The notes beneath the pieces are model-generated. The model saw nothing but the letters and a program-made list of their open reading frames with translations, had not been told where the DNA came from and did no database searches. Source: Marinobacterium sp. (GTDB taxonomy: Bacteria > Pseudomonadota > Gammaproteobacteria > Pseudomonadales > Balneatricaceae). From it: 64,000 nt of DNA. Each line of letters starts with the position of its first letter. Position 1 is the stretch's first letter. Location: the NCBI GenBank assembly GCA_025800125.1, contig JAOXSF010000026.1:62001-126000 (forward strand). The letters run 5' to 3'. Made by a program: the position numbers and the translations under genes. This document shows positions 18,368 through 27,226 of this stretch, piece by piece.

Positions 18368-19654
18368 ATGAAAATTCTGGTAATGGGATCCGGTGGTCGT
18401 GAGCACGCGCTGGCATGGGCTACAGCTAAAGACGTGCGTGTTACAGATGTCTTTGTTGCGCCAGGCAACGCTGCAACTGCGCAGGAAGATAAAATGACCA
18501 ACGTTGCCATCGACGTGATGGACCAGGATGGTCTGGTCGCATTTGCTAAAGACAACGGTGTTGATCTGACGATTGTTGGCCCTGAAGCACCGCTAGTGGC
18601 TGGTATTGTAAACCGCTTTCAGAGTGAAGGTCTGGCTATTTTTGGCCCGACTGAAGGTGCTGCTCAGCTGGAAGGCTCTAAAGCGTTTACGAAAGACTTC
18701 CTCGCTCGTCACAATATCCCAACTGCATGGTATGCGAACTTCACGGAAATTGAGCCAGCGCTGGCGTATGTACGTGAAAAAGGCGCGCCAATTGTCGTTA
18801 AGGCGGATGGCCTGGCGGCAGGTAAAGGCGTTATCGTGGCGATGACGCTGGAAGAAGCTGAAGATGCCATCAAGGATATGCTGGCAGGCAATGCCTTTGG
18901 TGATGCTGGCAGTCGCGTGGTAATTGAGCAATTCCTTGAAGGTGAAGAAGCATCTTACATCGTGATGGTTGATGGCGATAATGTACTGCCAATGGCAACC
19001 AGCCAGGATCATAAACGCGTAGGCAATGGTGATACGGGTCTGAATACCGGTGGTATGGGGGCGTATTCTCCAGCGCCAGTCGTAACAGCTGAAATTGACC
19101 AGCGTGTTATGGATGAGGTGATTATGCCAACGGTGCGTGGCATGAAAGCGGAAGGTAACGAATATACCGGTTTCCTGTATGCCGGCCTGATGATTGCTGA
19201 AGATGGGACGCCTAATGTCATCGAATACAACTGTCGTTTCGGTGATCCAGAAACACAGCCTATTATGCTGCGTCTTAAGTCTTCACTGGTAGCGCTGATT
19301 GAAAGTGCACTGGCGAAGCAGCTGGACAGCGCTAATGCTGAGTGGGATGCTCGTAAATCTGTTGGTGTTGTAATGGCAGCTGGTGGCTACCCTGGTAGTT
19401 ATGCCAAGGGGGATGTGATCAGTTTTCCGGCAGTACAACCTGAAGGCACCAAGATATTCCATGCTGGTACAGCGCTGGACGCCGATGGTAATGTTGTGAC
19501 CGCCGGTGGCCGTGTGCTTTGTATCACTGCGCTGGGTGACACTGTGACCGAAGCGCAGCAGCGTGCCTATACGCTGTTGAGTGAAACCAGCTGGAAAGAT
19601 GCTTATTTCCGTACTGATATAGCCTACCGCGCGATTGCACGGGAAAATAGCTGA
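18368..19654 (+). CDS. purD: Phosphoribosylamine-glycine ligase (GAR synthetase)
   Basis: A 428-residue ATP-grasp enzyme that joins glycine to phosphoribosylamine, step two of purine synthesis. Motifs are complete: MGSGGREHALAW at the start, KADGLAAGKGV in the ATP-grasp lid region, NTGGMGAYSP and YNCRFGDPETQP. Length is normal. It follows purH as in many gammaproteobacteria but across an unusually long gap of 414 bases that contains a repeat array and a terminator. Confidence 0.97.
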   Translation: MKILVMGSGGREHALAWATAKDVRVTDVFVAPGNAATAQEDKMTNVAIDVMDQDGLVAFAKDNGVDLTIVGPEAPLVAGIVNRFQSEGLAIFGPTEGAAQLEGSKAFTKDFLARHNIPTAWYANFTEIEPALAYVREKGAPIVVKADGLAAGKGVIVAMTLEEAEDAIKDMLAGNAFGDAGSRVVIEQFLEGEEASYIVMVDGDNVLPMATSQDHKRVGNGDTGLNTGGMGAYSPAPVVTAEIDQRVMDEVIMPTVRGMKAEGNEYTGFLYAGLMIAEDGTPNVIEYNCRFGDPETQPIMLRLKSSLVALIESALAKQLDSANAEWDARKSVGVVMAAGGYPGSYAKGDVISFPAVQPEGTKIFHAGTALDADGNVVTAGGRVLCITALGDTVTEAQQRAYTLLSETSWKDAYFRTDIAYRAIARENS

Positions 19655-19683
19655 TCGAGTTCGATACATTACTTCATTCCTGG

Positions 19684-19716
19684 CACCCGCCCCGGTTATC
19701 CGGCGCGGGTGTTTTT
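19684..19716 (+). terminator. Intrinsic terminator of purD
   Basis: A 7-bp stem CACCCGC/GCGGGTG (19684-19690 with 19705-19711) encloses an inner CCGG/CCGG pairing and is followed by five T. It lies 30 bases after the stop. Confidence 0.9.
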
Positions 19717-19887
19717 ATGCAGCTATGCTTGGTTCTGAACATTGCTACACAAAACTGTTCTGGTAAATTGTAGTAAGACCATTCAAATTCTTTTATATCT
19801 TCAAAACCCCTTGGCGTACAGAATAGAAAACTTACATGTTGGTAAATTGGTCGGTTCTGTATGTCTTTTAATCACTCTGAGGTCACT

Positions 19888-20346
19888 ATGAGCAAGGAAT
19901 GCGATCTGTACTATCTGGTTTATGTCAGTCGTCAGCGTAGCCCTATGGAACCGGATACCCTGCGAGAGATTATGGAGACTGCCGTTGCCTTTAATCAGCA
20001 GAAAGGAATTACCGGTATGCTGGTATTCCGTGATGGTTCTTTTTTGCAGGTGCTTGAAGGCCCCAGGCAGGCGGTAACCAGTCTTTATGAACGGATTTGT
20101 CTGGACTCACGTCATCAGAATATAGAACTGTTGATTGGTGAGCGGGCCAGTCGACGTTTTTTTGCTGAGTGGTCGATGGGATTCTGTGAGCTGGCCAGGC
20201 CTGAAGACAAAGCGCTTTGCGCCTACACGACCTTTATTGAGGAAGGCTTTTATGCGCGTCTGAAGCCTGAGGCGGCTAGCATTCCTGCTTCACTGCTCAG
20301 TATGTTCCTGTATGGATATAACCGGGAGCATACATTTCATCATTGA
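19888..20346 (+). CDS. BLUF-domain blue-light sensor
   Basis: A 152-residue single-domain BLUF protein. These bind FAD and sense blue light through a Tyr-Gln hydrogen-bond switch. The key residues are visible: Y12 (LVYVSRQ), N36 (FNQQKGITG), Q54 (GSFLQVLEG), and W95 and M97 (EWSMGF). No output domain is attached, so signalling must go through a partner, as in other short BLUF proteins. I start at 19888, where GAGGT lies 5 bases upstream, and an earlier ATG at 19861 lacks a site. Neighbours do not reveal the partner. Confidence 0.92.
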   Translation: MSKECDLYYLVYVSRQRSPMEPDTLREIMETAVAFNQQKGITGMLVFRDGSFLQVLEGPRQAVTSLYERICLDSRHQNIELLIGERASRRFFAEWSMGFCELARPEDKALCAYTTFIEEGFYARLKPEAASIPASLLSMFLYGYNREHTFHH

Positions 20347-20380
20347 GCGCTAATGTTGAATTAGCCATTTGTTCAATTTT

Positions 20381-20403
20381 CTGTCATATCACTTTGCTAT
20401 AAC
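20381..20403 (+). promoter_or_regulatory. Possible Pho-type promoter of phoX
   Basis: CTGTCAT (20381-20387) equals the PHO-box half-site, and a weaker half (TTGTTCA, from 20369) lies 12 bases before it. TATAAC (20398-20403) follows after 10 bases, the spacing expected of PhoB-activated promoters, which lack a good -35. Only one half-site is perfect. Confidence 0.45.
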
Positions 20404-20448
20404 GCGGCCATCAAATACTCACAACCGCTTCAATGATAGAGCCTGATC

Positions 20449-22329
20449 ATGACAACCGATAATAATACCCAGCACACCATTGATAATGATTTTGAGCAGG
20501 TTGCTCAGCAGAGTCGTCGTAATTTTCTGAAAGGTGGTACTGCTGCTCTGGGCCTGTTTATGGCTGCCAGCCCGCTGTCTGGTGCAGTGGCTGCTGCAAA
20601 CTCAAAAAAGATGCTCGGTTTTAAAGCTATTCCGGCCAGTACTGCCGACAGCTTTATTGTGCCAGAGGGTTACACGGCTACTCCGCTGATCTCCTGGGGG
20701 GACCCAATTCTGGCTGATGCACCGGTGTTTGATCAGTCCGGTACTCAGAATGCTGCCGCTCAGGCGGGTCAGTTTGGTGACAATACCGATGGTATGAGTT
20801 TCTTCCCGCTGGATGAAAATCGTGCCCTGATGGCGGTGAATAACGAATACACCAACTACGAATACCTGTTTCCCCATGGTGGCAAAGCAATGACAGCCGA
20901 TGATGTGAAGAAGGCTCAGGCTGCTCATGGGGTATCCATTTTTGAAGTGCAGCGAGATGTTGATGGTAACTGGCGTTACGTGCCTGGCGGTTACTATAAC
21001 CGTCGTATTACTGCTTATACCAGGATGGAGCTGACGGGGCCTGCGGCGGGCCATGATTTGCTGAAAACTGCGGCAGACCCGTCAGGTCGTCTGGCGTTGG
21101 GGACTTTTAATAACTGTGCCAATGGTCAGACGCCATGGGGTACTTACCTGACCTGTGAAGAAAACTTCAACGGCTACTTTTCTTCTGATAACGATGTTGA
21201 GCTGACGAAACATCAGAAACGGTATGGGCTGAGCACTGCAAAAGATAAGTACCAGTGGCAAAAGCATGATGAGCGTTTTGATTTGGCGAAGCATCCTCAG
21301 GAACCAAACCGCTTTGGCTGGGTGGTTGAGATTGATCCGACAGACCCAGCATCTACACCGAAAAAGCGTACAGCCCTGGGGCGTTTCAAGCATGAAAATG
21401 CAGCGCTGACGCTGGATAAAAGCGGCCATGCTGTGGTGTATCTGGGGGATGATGAGCGTGGTGAACACCTCTACCGTTTTGTTTCCAGAGGGAAATATAA
21501 CCCGGCCCGCCCGGCAGCTAACCGCGAACTGCTTGCGGAAGGGACGCTGTATGTAGCACGCTTTAACGCTGCCGAAGGAGAACTGAAAGGCCAGGGTGAA
21601 TGGTTAGAATTGACCCACGGTAAGAACGGCCTGACCGCTGAAAATGGTTTTCCTGATCAGGCGACAGTGCTGATCTACGCTCGTGAAGCCGCAACTCAGG
21701 CAGGGGCGACCACTATGGACCGCCCAGAATGGGTAGCGGTGCATCCGGATAACCGTTCCGTTTGCTGTACGCTGACGAATAATAAGCACCGAGGTAAAAA
21801 AGACGGTCAGCCAGTGGGTGGCCCAAATCCACGTGCTGAAAATCACTATGGCCAGATTGTGCGCTGGTACCCACCCAAGGGGGATCATACCGCGGTCAGT
21901 TTTGAGTGGGATTTGTTCCTGATCGCCGGTAATCCGGCAGTTAAGCAGGGGCTCTATGCGGGTAGTCAGAACATCCGTAAAGACAACATGTTTAATAGCC
22001 CGGATGGTATCGGTTTTGATGAAGACGGGCGTCTGTGGATTCAGACAGATGGCAATTACTCTAACAAAGGTGATTTTGAAGGGATGGGTAATAACCAGAT
22101 GCTCTGTGCAGACCCTGCTACAGGCGAGATTCGTCGCTTCGCAACTGGCCCGATTGCTTGTGAAATTACAGGTCTGACATTCAGCAGTGATCAGCGCACA
22201 ATGTTTGTAGGTGTGCAGCACCCTGGTGAGAAAGGCAAGCCAAGTCATTTCCCGGCAGGCGGTAACAGTAAGCCGCGTTCTACCATTATGGCAATTCGCC
22301 GTAATGACGGTGGCCCGATTGGAGGCTGA
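20449..22329 (+). CDS. phoX: PhoX-family alkaline phosphatase, Tat-exported
   Basis: A 626-residue DUF839/PhoX protein. The N-terminus has a twin-arginine signal (SRRNFLKGGTAALGLFMAA) ending around AVAA, so it is folded in the cytoplasm and exported by Tat. PhoX enzymes are calcium/iron phosphatases that release phosphate from phosphoesters and are common in marine bacteria. Family landmarks include VPEGYTATPLISWGDPI, MAVNNEYTNYEYLF, TCEENFNGYF and FGWVVEIDP. A possible Pho promoter lies upstream. The last 20 residues (NGGPIGG-like tail) are normal. It is a single gene. Confidence 0.93.
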   Translation: MTTDNNTQHTIDNDFEQVAQQSRRNFLKGGTAALGLFMAASPLSGAVAAANSKKMLGFKAIPASTADSFIVPEGYTATPLISWGDPILADAPVFDQSGTQNAAAQAGQFGDNTDGMSFFPLDENRALMAVNNEYTNYEYLFPHGGKAMTADDVKKAQAAHGVSIFEVQRDVDGNWRYVPGGYYNRRITAYTRMELTGPAAGHDLLKTAADPSGRLALGTFNNCANGQTPWGTYLTCEENFNGYFSSDNDVELTKHQKRYGLSTAKDKYQWQKHDERFDLAKHPQEPNRFGWVVEIDPTDPASTPKKRTALGRFKHENAALTLDKSGHAVVYLGDDERGEHLYRFVSRGKYNPARPAANRELLAEGTLYVARFNAAEGELKGQGEWLELTHGKNGLTAENGFPDQATVLIYAREAATQAGATTMDRPEWVAVHPDNRSVCCTLTNNKHRGKKDGQPVGGPNPRAENHYGQIVRWYPPKGDHTAVSFEWDLFLIAGNPAVKQGLYAGSQNIRKDNMFNSPDGIGFDEDGRLWIQTDGNYSNKGDFEGMGNNQMLCADPATGEIRRFATGPIACEITGLTFSSDQRTMFVGVQHPGEKGKPSHFPAGGNSKPRSTIMAIRRNDGGPIGG

Positions 22330-22502
22330 TTATCTCTGGAGGTATTGCTCAGGGGGCTGATACCTGTCTTAAGTCGTGAAGTATCAAAAACGTGGTAGCC
22401 AGCAGGTCTCATGTAGTACAGGGGTGTGCTGGTTGGTATGACAGTACTGCTATTGCGTCAGGTGGAGCGACAGAAGGGCTGACTGGAATCAGAGGGGAAA
22501 TG

Positions 22503-22534
22503 AGCCCCAGCGAAAGTCTTTGTTCGCTGGGGCT
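22503..22534. terminator. Terminator hairpin between phoX and the OmpA-like gene
   Basis: A 12-bp perfect stem AGCCCCAGCGAA/TTCGCTGGGGCT (22503-22514 with 22523-22534) has an 8-base loop. It lies 9 bases after the OmpA-like stop on the minus strand, where pyrimidines with several T follow, and it can also stop phoX transcripts. Confidence 0.7.
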
Positions 22535-22542
22535 CTGTCATA

Positions 22543-23187
22543 TCAGTTTTTCAGTACGCGCTCTTTACCAACGATGGTCGCTTCAACGCGGCGGTTTGCA
22601 GCCAGACAGCTTTTCAGCGCCTCTGAGTTACTGTCAGCACAGGTTTTCACCGGCACGCTCTCACCCTGAGCGCTGGTAACAATCTTGCTTGCTGGGACAC
22701 CCGCTGCTTTCAATGCTTCGGCAACGGCATTGACACGTTTCTGAGCCAGTATGTCATTGTAGCTGTTGCTACCCATCTGGTCGGTATGGCCGGTCAGTAT
22801 AATGCGCTCAAAGCTATCCAGGCTGTTGATTTGGCTGATCAGGCCTGAAACATCATTCACGCGGCTGCTGTTAAAGTCGAAGTAGACCATGCTGGTCAGT
22901 TTTGCGGCCTGCATTACATACTGAGGTTTCGGTTCCGGTGTGGGGGCTGGAACTGGCGCAGGTACAGGTGTTGGTGCAGGAGTTTTTGCAGCAGGAGCAG
23001 CATGGCCACATCTTACGGTACCGTCGGCTGTCGTCCAGCTGCCAACCTTCCAGCAACCGCCAAAGCCGGTATAGACGTTGTGGTCGGTTGCCTCTGTCAG
23101 GTAGCCGCTGTGGGTTGGGTGGGCCAGTGTGCTCTGTGACACACCAAGAGACAGTACCAATGCAGCGCTCAGTGCAATTTTGTTCAT
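22543..23187 (-). CDS. OmpA-family peptidoglycan-binding protein
   Basis: A 214-residue secreted protein with a signal peptide (ALSAALVLSLGVSQSTLA, cleaved before HPTHS). Residues about 22-65 are a small Cys/Trp-containing region, then comes a Pro/Ala linker (PAPTPVPAPVPAPTPEPKP), and residues about 95-205 form an OmpA C-terminal domain (ILTGHTDQMGSNSYN, the Asp and the later Arg of AANRRVEA bind peptidoglycan). There is no lipobox and no beta-barrel, so it is a periplasmic or wall-associated protein rather than a porin. The N-terminal part resembles other OmpA-like proteins that carry a CWKVG..T.DG..RCG segment. Confidence 0.88.
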   Translation of the reverse strand: MNKIALSAALVLSLGVSQSTLAHPTHSGYLTEATDHNVYTGFGGCWKVGSWTTADGTVRCGHAAPAAKTPAPTPVPAPVPAPTPEPKPQYVMQAAKLTSMVYFDFNSSRVNDVSGLISQINSLDSFERIILTGHTDQMGSNSYNDILAQKRVNAVAEALKAAGVPASKIVTSAQGESVPVKTCADSNSEALKSCLAANRRVEATIVGKERVLKN

Positions 23188-23316
23188 CTCTGATTTCCTT
23201 ATAAGCGTTTTATATTGAATGTGTTACAGAGCGAGTGTGCTCTGTTGTAGCCAGGACTGTCTGGGGCAGTCAGATTCTGTTAATTCACAGACCGTTATTG
23301 CCGAGGCTTATCAGTA

Positions 23317-23357
23317 TTCAAGTACCTCTTGTTAGCCTTCAAGTACCTGTTATTAGG
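23317..23357. repeat. 20-bp tandem duplication
   Basis: Two neighbouring units beginning TTCAAGTACCT (23317 and 23338), about 20 bases each with a few differences. They lie in the gap 23188-23509, which otherwise holds only another duplication and presumably the OmpA-like gene's promoter. Confidence 0.65.
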
Positions 23358-23411
23358 TACATGTTATGACAGTGGCAAGTCACAACTATAACCATCGTCA
23401 CACTCAATACT

Positions 23412-23451
23412 GTTTATCGGTATATAGATCAGTTTATCGATATATAGATCA
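23412..23451. repeat. 20-bp tandem duplication
   Basis: Two adjacent 20-base units, GTTTATCGGTATATAGATCA at 23412-23431 and the same with one change (G to A) at 23432-23451. They lie downstream of the yciI stop on the minus strand. Confidence 0.85.
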
Positions 23452-23509
23452 GTTGTTATAACCCTGCGACTGTGCGCCCGTAAGCTGGTCTGGTTGGCAG
23501 AGTTTCTGT

Positions 23510-23809
23510 TCAGGGTAAAACCTTCCGATAAGGCTTTACTGTTACTCTGGCATAGACACCGGCTGTGATATATGGGTCATTATCAGCCCATTGCTGTGCT
23601 GCCCCAAGGGACTCGAATTCAGCAACAACCAGGCTGCCAGTAAACCCTGCTTCACCGGGGTCTTCACTATCAATGGCAGGGTGTGGTCCCGCAATCAGCA
23701 GACGGCCTTCACTACTGAGCGCGGTCAGGCGTGCAAGGTGATCTGGGCGTGCAGCCATACGCTGTTTCAGTGTATTGGGCTTATCTTCGGCAATAATGGC
23801 GTAGTACAT
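23510..23809 (-). CDS. yciI: YciI-family protein
   Basis: A 99-residue ferredoxin-like-fold protein. The start [28 protein letters not shown] and the conserved GPHPAIDS (His and Asp proposed as catalytic) are typical of YciI, whose physiological substrate is unknown. It lies 38 bases after yciB on the same strand, the same pairing seen in many gammaproteobacteria, so the two are likely co-transcribed. Confidence 0.93.
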   Translation of the reverse strand: MYYAIIAEDKPNTLKQRMAARPDHLARLTALSSEGRLLIAGPHPAIDSEDPGEAGFTGSLVVAEFESLGAAQQWADNDPYITAGVYARVTVKPYRKVLP

Positions 23810-23847
23810 CTGTAGACTCCATAACTCGGGTGATCAAGTGAAAAAGA

Positions 23848-24387
23848 TCAGGATTTGTCTTCGGGCAGATGGCGAGCAAGATAGATGCCTTGCAGGACAA
23901 TAAAGACCAGTGTCAGACCAAGCATGCCAAATAGCTTGAAGTTGACCCAGGCCTCTTCGCTCAGGGTGTAAACAACCGCCAGGTTCAGGCAACCCATAAA
24001 CATGAAAAAAACAGTCCATGCAATGTTCAGGTTGCGCCAGATTGGATCAGCAAGTGTCAGGTTGGATTCCATAAGACGCTGTACAATTGGTTTCTTGCCG
24101 ATGAACTGACTGCCAAGAAATGCCAGCCCGAACAGCCAGTTCACGACAGATGGCTTCCACTGAATAAAGGTTTTATCCTGCAGTAGTACAGTAGCGCCAC
24201 CGAGAATGACGACAAGTCCCAATGTGATCAGCTGCATCTTTTCAATCGTGTGAGTACGCCACCAGGTCCAGGCCATCTGTAGGGCTGTGGCAGGTATCAG
24301 TATTGCGGTGGCCAGGATGATATCGTCTGTGCCTTTATAAACAGCAAAGAATATCAGTATCGGAAGAAAATCAAGTAATAGCTTCAT
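23848..24387 (-). CDS. yciB: Inner membrane septation protein YciB (IspA/IspZ)
   Basis: A 179-residue integral membrane protein with five hydrophobic segments. MKLLLDFLPILIFFAVYKG is the classic start, and ADPIWRNLNIAWTVFFMFMG and WVNFKLFGMLG are conserved landmarks. YciB interacts with cell-elongation and division proteins and affects envelope properties, but the mechanism is unresolved. It is divergent from the rnm gene, and the gap of 178 bases must hold both promoters. Confidence 0.95.
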   Translation of the reverse strand: MKLLLDFLPILIFFAVYKGTDDIILATAILIPATALQMAWTWWRTHTIEKMQLITLGLVVILGGATVLLQDKTFIQWKPSVVNWLFGLAFLGSQFIGKKPIVQRLMESNLTLADPIWRNLNIAWTVFFMFMGCLNLAVVYTLSEEAWVNFKLFGMLGLTLVFIVLQGIYLARHLPEDKS

Positions 24388-24565
24388 AGCCTGAATTGCC
24401 TGTCATTAGTTCGATGTGAGCTGTATTTTCAGGCGTAAGTATAAAGAAACTGCCAGATAAGTCTTCCCGGCATCCCTGTTACTGATTACTCTGTACGAGA
24501 CTGCATGCTTCCAGTTGCCCCGCTGGTAACAGGCTGTACTCCTGTCCGATATATGAGCGCTTTCA

Positions 24566-25417
24566 ATGACCACTCCGGCTATACGTTATGACCTTCATAC
24601 TCACTCTACAGCCTCTGACGGCGCACTTTCTCCTGCGCAATTACTTGCCCGTGCCCGGCACCAACAGTTACAGGTACTGGCATTAACAGATCATGATACC
24701 GTTACCGGTGTGCAGCAGTTGCAGAGACAGCTACAGGCTGAGCAGGCAACGGATATTACACTGATCAGTGGTACGGAACTGACCTGTCTATGGCAGGCAA
24801 AGGTTATACATATTGTTGGTTTAGGGCTGGATGAGAACTCAACACTGCTGCAACAATATCTCTATGAAGTAGATCAGCTAAGAAATCAGCGGGCAGAAAA
24901 AATTGCACTCAAGCTGATGAAAAGAAACCTGCCAGATTTGCTGGATGATGCTCGAAAGATGGCCGATGGTGGAGTCATTGGCCGCCCTCATTTTGCTGCT
25001 GCAATGGTTGCTCGAAAACTGGTAAAAACAGAGCAGCAAGCTTTCAGTCATTATCTGGGAAGTAGTAAAACGGGAGATGTGAAAATGTGCTGGCCTGATA
25101 TGGAGCAGGCGATCAAAGTGATTGTGCGGGCTGGAGGAGTAGCTGTGTTAGCACATCCAACCAAGTATCGTTTTACATTTACGCGTATCAGGGCATTGCT
25201 TTCAGCTTTTAGTGCAGCAGGTGGTAAAGGGTTAGAGGTCAGTTATACCGGTATATCCCCTTCACATCAGCTGGAATTGATAAAGCTGGTACATCAGTAT
25301 GATCTGCTAGCTTCTGCTGGTAGTGACTTTCATAATCCAGCACATCATTGGACGGAAGTTGGTCGCTTTATGCCGTTAAAAGCAACCGCTCCTCATATCC
25401 TTGATCACTTGCTTTAG
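24566..25417 (+). CDS. rnm: PHP-domain 5'-3' exonuclease (RNase AM / YciV)
   Basis: A 283-residue PHP-family phosphoesterase. The metal site motifs are clear: YDLHTHSTASDG near the start, ALTDHDT, GRPHFA and later VLAHPTKY and SAGSDFH. In E. coli RNase AM matures the 5' ends of ribosomal RNAs and hydrolyses 3',5'-bisphosphates. It is followed 57 bases later by yciO, a conserved pairing. GAGCG lies 8 bases before the chosen ATG. Confidence 0.92.
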   Translation: MTTPAIRYDLHTHSTASDGALSPAQLLARARHQQLQVLALTDHDTVTGVQQLQRQLQAEQATDITLISGTELTCLWQAKVIHIVGLGLDENSTLLQQYLYEVDQLRNQRAEKIALKLMKRNLPDLLDDARKMADGGVIGRPHFAAAMVARKLVKTEQQAFSHYLGSSKTGDVKMCWPDMEQAIKVIVRAGGVAVLAHPTKYRFTFTRIRALLSAFSAAGGKGLEVSYTGISPSHQLELIKLVHQYDLLASAGSDFHNPAHHWTEVGRFMPLKATAPHILDHLL

Positions 25418-25474
25418 AGTTGAGCGCTCCTGCTTTATTATGGGCGGATAATTTCTAATTTTGCAGGTGTTGTT

Positions 25475-26095
25475 GTGAGTCAGTTTTTTCAGATTCATCC
25501 GGAAAACCCGCAGGCTCGACTGATTAATCAGGCCGTCGATATTCTGAATCGGGGTGGAGTTGTGGTATATCCTACGGATTGTGGCTATGCCTTGGGCTGC
25601 CATCTGGGTGATAAAGCCGCTATGGAAAAAATCCGACGTATCCGGCAGCTGGATGACAAGCATAACTTTACGCTTGTGTGTCGAGATCTTTCGGAAATCA
25701 GTACGTACGCTAAAGTGGGGAATCAGAGCTATCGCTTGCTGCGCGTGCATACTCCGGGTGCCTATACTTTTATTTTGAAGGCGACCAGTGAAGTTCCGAG
25801 GCGTTTACTACACCCCAAGCGCCGTACTATTGGTATCCGTATACCTGATTGTGTTATTACGCGTTCACTGACCGAAGCACTGGGTGAGCCAATTATGAGT
25901 ACGTCTATGATTCTACCAGGTGATGACCAACCCCTGACTGACCCATGGGAAATCAGAGAGTTATTACAGCATGAGGTAGATCTGGTTATTGATGGTGGTT
26001 ACTGTGGCATGGAAGCAACAACGGTTGTAAGCCTGGTTGACGATCAGCCTGAAGTTTTACGTCAGGGTGCTGGCCATTCTGATGTTTTTGAATAA
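25475..26095 (+). CDS. yciO: YciO, Sua5/YrdC-family protein
   Basis: A 206-residue protein with one YrdC-like domain across its length (GGVVVYPTDCGYALGCHL, KRRTIGIRIPD, TSMILPGDD). The family makes threonylcarbamoyl-AMP for the t6A tRNA modification. The YciO branch has weak or unproven activity of that kind and lacks the C-terminal Sua5 domain. GTG at 25475 is the start used here (tgttGTGagtcag), and no strong ribosome site is seen. It follows rnm. In many relatives scpA, scpB and rluB come next. Confidence 0.9.
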   Translation: MSQFFQIHPENPQARLINQAVDILNRGGVVVYPTDCGYALGCHLGDKAAMEKIRRIRQLDDKHNFTLVCRDLSEISTYAKVGNQSYRLLRVHTPGAYTFILKATSEVPRRLLHPKRRTIGIRIPDCVITRSLTEALGEPIMSTSMILPGDDQPLTDPWEIRELLQHEVDLVIDGGYCGMEATTVVSLVDDQPEVLRQGAGHSDVFE

Positions 26096-26622
26096 TCTTG
26101 CTGGTTACCGGTGTACAGATAATCAGTTTTGAGTGTATGCCAGTCTGTGCTGTCATGATGTCAGTCATGGCCTGGCTTTTTCAACACTATAATCTGTAGC
26201 TGTTACTTATGAGGTTGAGTCTGTCTGGGGCTTATATAAGTGTAGAGTACTTATGTGTTGATAATAGTATCAGGTAGAGATCAGGCTTTTGTGGCTCTAT
26301 GTTATAGTTGATAATGGTAATAACTTTCAGTTGCTGGTGATTCTATCGCTAGCTGGAGCTGTATAGCTTACAGTAAAAATTGCTCTGAAAGGAAACTTTG
26401 CCCGGCATTACTGGTACGTAAAGCGGAGGGGTTTTCTATAATATATCTTGCCGCAGGAGCTTTAGAATTTTTGTTCTGGAAGGAAACTTCAGTTTAGAAA
26501 ATTGTCTGAAGTATGGTTGCTGGTAAGGTTTATCTGTCATACTCATGAAAAGCAGAGCGCTTGCAAAAAATCATCTGATAAAGATAATCTTTAATTAAAT
26601 TTACCTGGCATGGTGGAATATT
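26096..26622. other. Non-coding AT-rich stretch before the second hns
   Basis: This 527-base gap contains no credible gene. It is AT-rich and includes the promoter described separately. This is the position where scpA-scpB would be expected from gene order in relatives, and no remnant of either is visible in any frame. Confidence 0.55.
26561..26588 (+). promoter_or_regulatory. Probable sigma-70 promoter of the second hns
   Basis: TTGCAA (26561-26566) and GATAAT (26583-26588) are separated by 16 bases and lie 35 bases before the ATG. Confidence 0.45.
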
Positions 26623-27015
26623 ATGTCTGAATTCATCAAGACGCTTACTCGAAAAAACTCTTTGCGCAAACATTGCCAGGAACTGGCAGTGTCTGAACTC
26701 AAAAAAACCCTGGATGATCTGAGAGAGATTATTGAGGAGAAGCAGGCTTTGGAAGAGGTTGAGCGTAAAGCACAGGCTGAACGATTGGACAAGATTAAGT
26801 CTATACGCAAAACCATGGAAGCAGCCGGGCTTGATGTGAGTGATCTGATGGGAAGTGTTGATGTGGGCTCGCGGAAAAAAGTTGCGCCAAAATACAGACT
26901 GAAAGATGAAAATGGAAAGACACATGAATGGTCGGGTCGTGGTCGTACGCCGTTGGTCTTCCAGAAATTTTTTGAAGCAGGAAATAGTCGTGAAGACTGC
27001 CTGATCAATGACTGA
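26623..27015 (+). CDS. H-NS family nucleoid protein (copy 2)
   Basis: A 130-residue paralogue of the protein at 3702-4091. The oligomerisation half begins MSEFIKTLTRKNSLRK, and the DNA-binding tail has PKYR and WSGRGRTP. The linker is more basic and contains SRKKVAPK. H-NS proteins bind and silence AT-rich DNA, and two paralogues can form mixed oligomers. GTGGA lies 5 bases before the ATG. It stands alone between yciO and rluB. Confidence 0.9.
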   Translation: MSEFIKTLTRKNSLRKHCQELAVSELKKTLDDLREIIEEKQALEEVERKAQAERLDKIKSIRKTMEAAGLDVSDLMGSVDVGSRKKVAPKYRLKDENGKTHEWSGRGRTPLVFQKFFEAGNSREDCLIND

Positions 27016-27124
27016 ACGGGTGATTCAGGCCGCGCTAACATGGCTAGATGTTTATCAGCCCATGTTTGGGCGAGGCTTGTGAATAAAGCGCTTTAACCGA
27101 GCCGTGAGCAACCAGCCCCGGCAA

Positions 27125-27162
27125 AGACAGTCGTTGAAAAGACAGTCATTGAAAAGACTATC
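27125..27162. repeat. 15-bp tandem duplication plus a partial third copy
   Basis: AGACAGTCGTTGAAA (27125-27139) and AGACAGTCATTGAAA (27140-27154) are followed by AGACTATC. They lie in the hns-rluB gap. Confidence 0.8.
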
Positions 27163-27192
27163 TGATCTTACGGCTTTGGTTTAAGCTGATAG

Positions 27193-27226
27193 AGCCTTCC
27201 AGAATACTTCTCTGGAGGGCTTTTTT
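27193..27226 (+). terminator. Terminator or attenuator just before rluB
   Basis: A 10-bp stem AGCCTTCCAG/CTGGAGGGCT (27193-27202 with 27212-27221, one G-T pair) is followed by six T and ends only 22 bases before the rluB ATG. It can end the hns transcript, but any rluB transcript started upstream must pass it. Confidence 0.85.

Noticed and set aside
22392-22679. A 95-codon plus-strand frame after phoX
   Set aside because: It runs through the shared terminator hairpin and into the OmpA-like gene in antisense.
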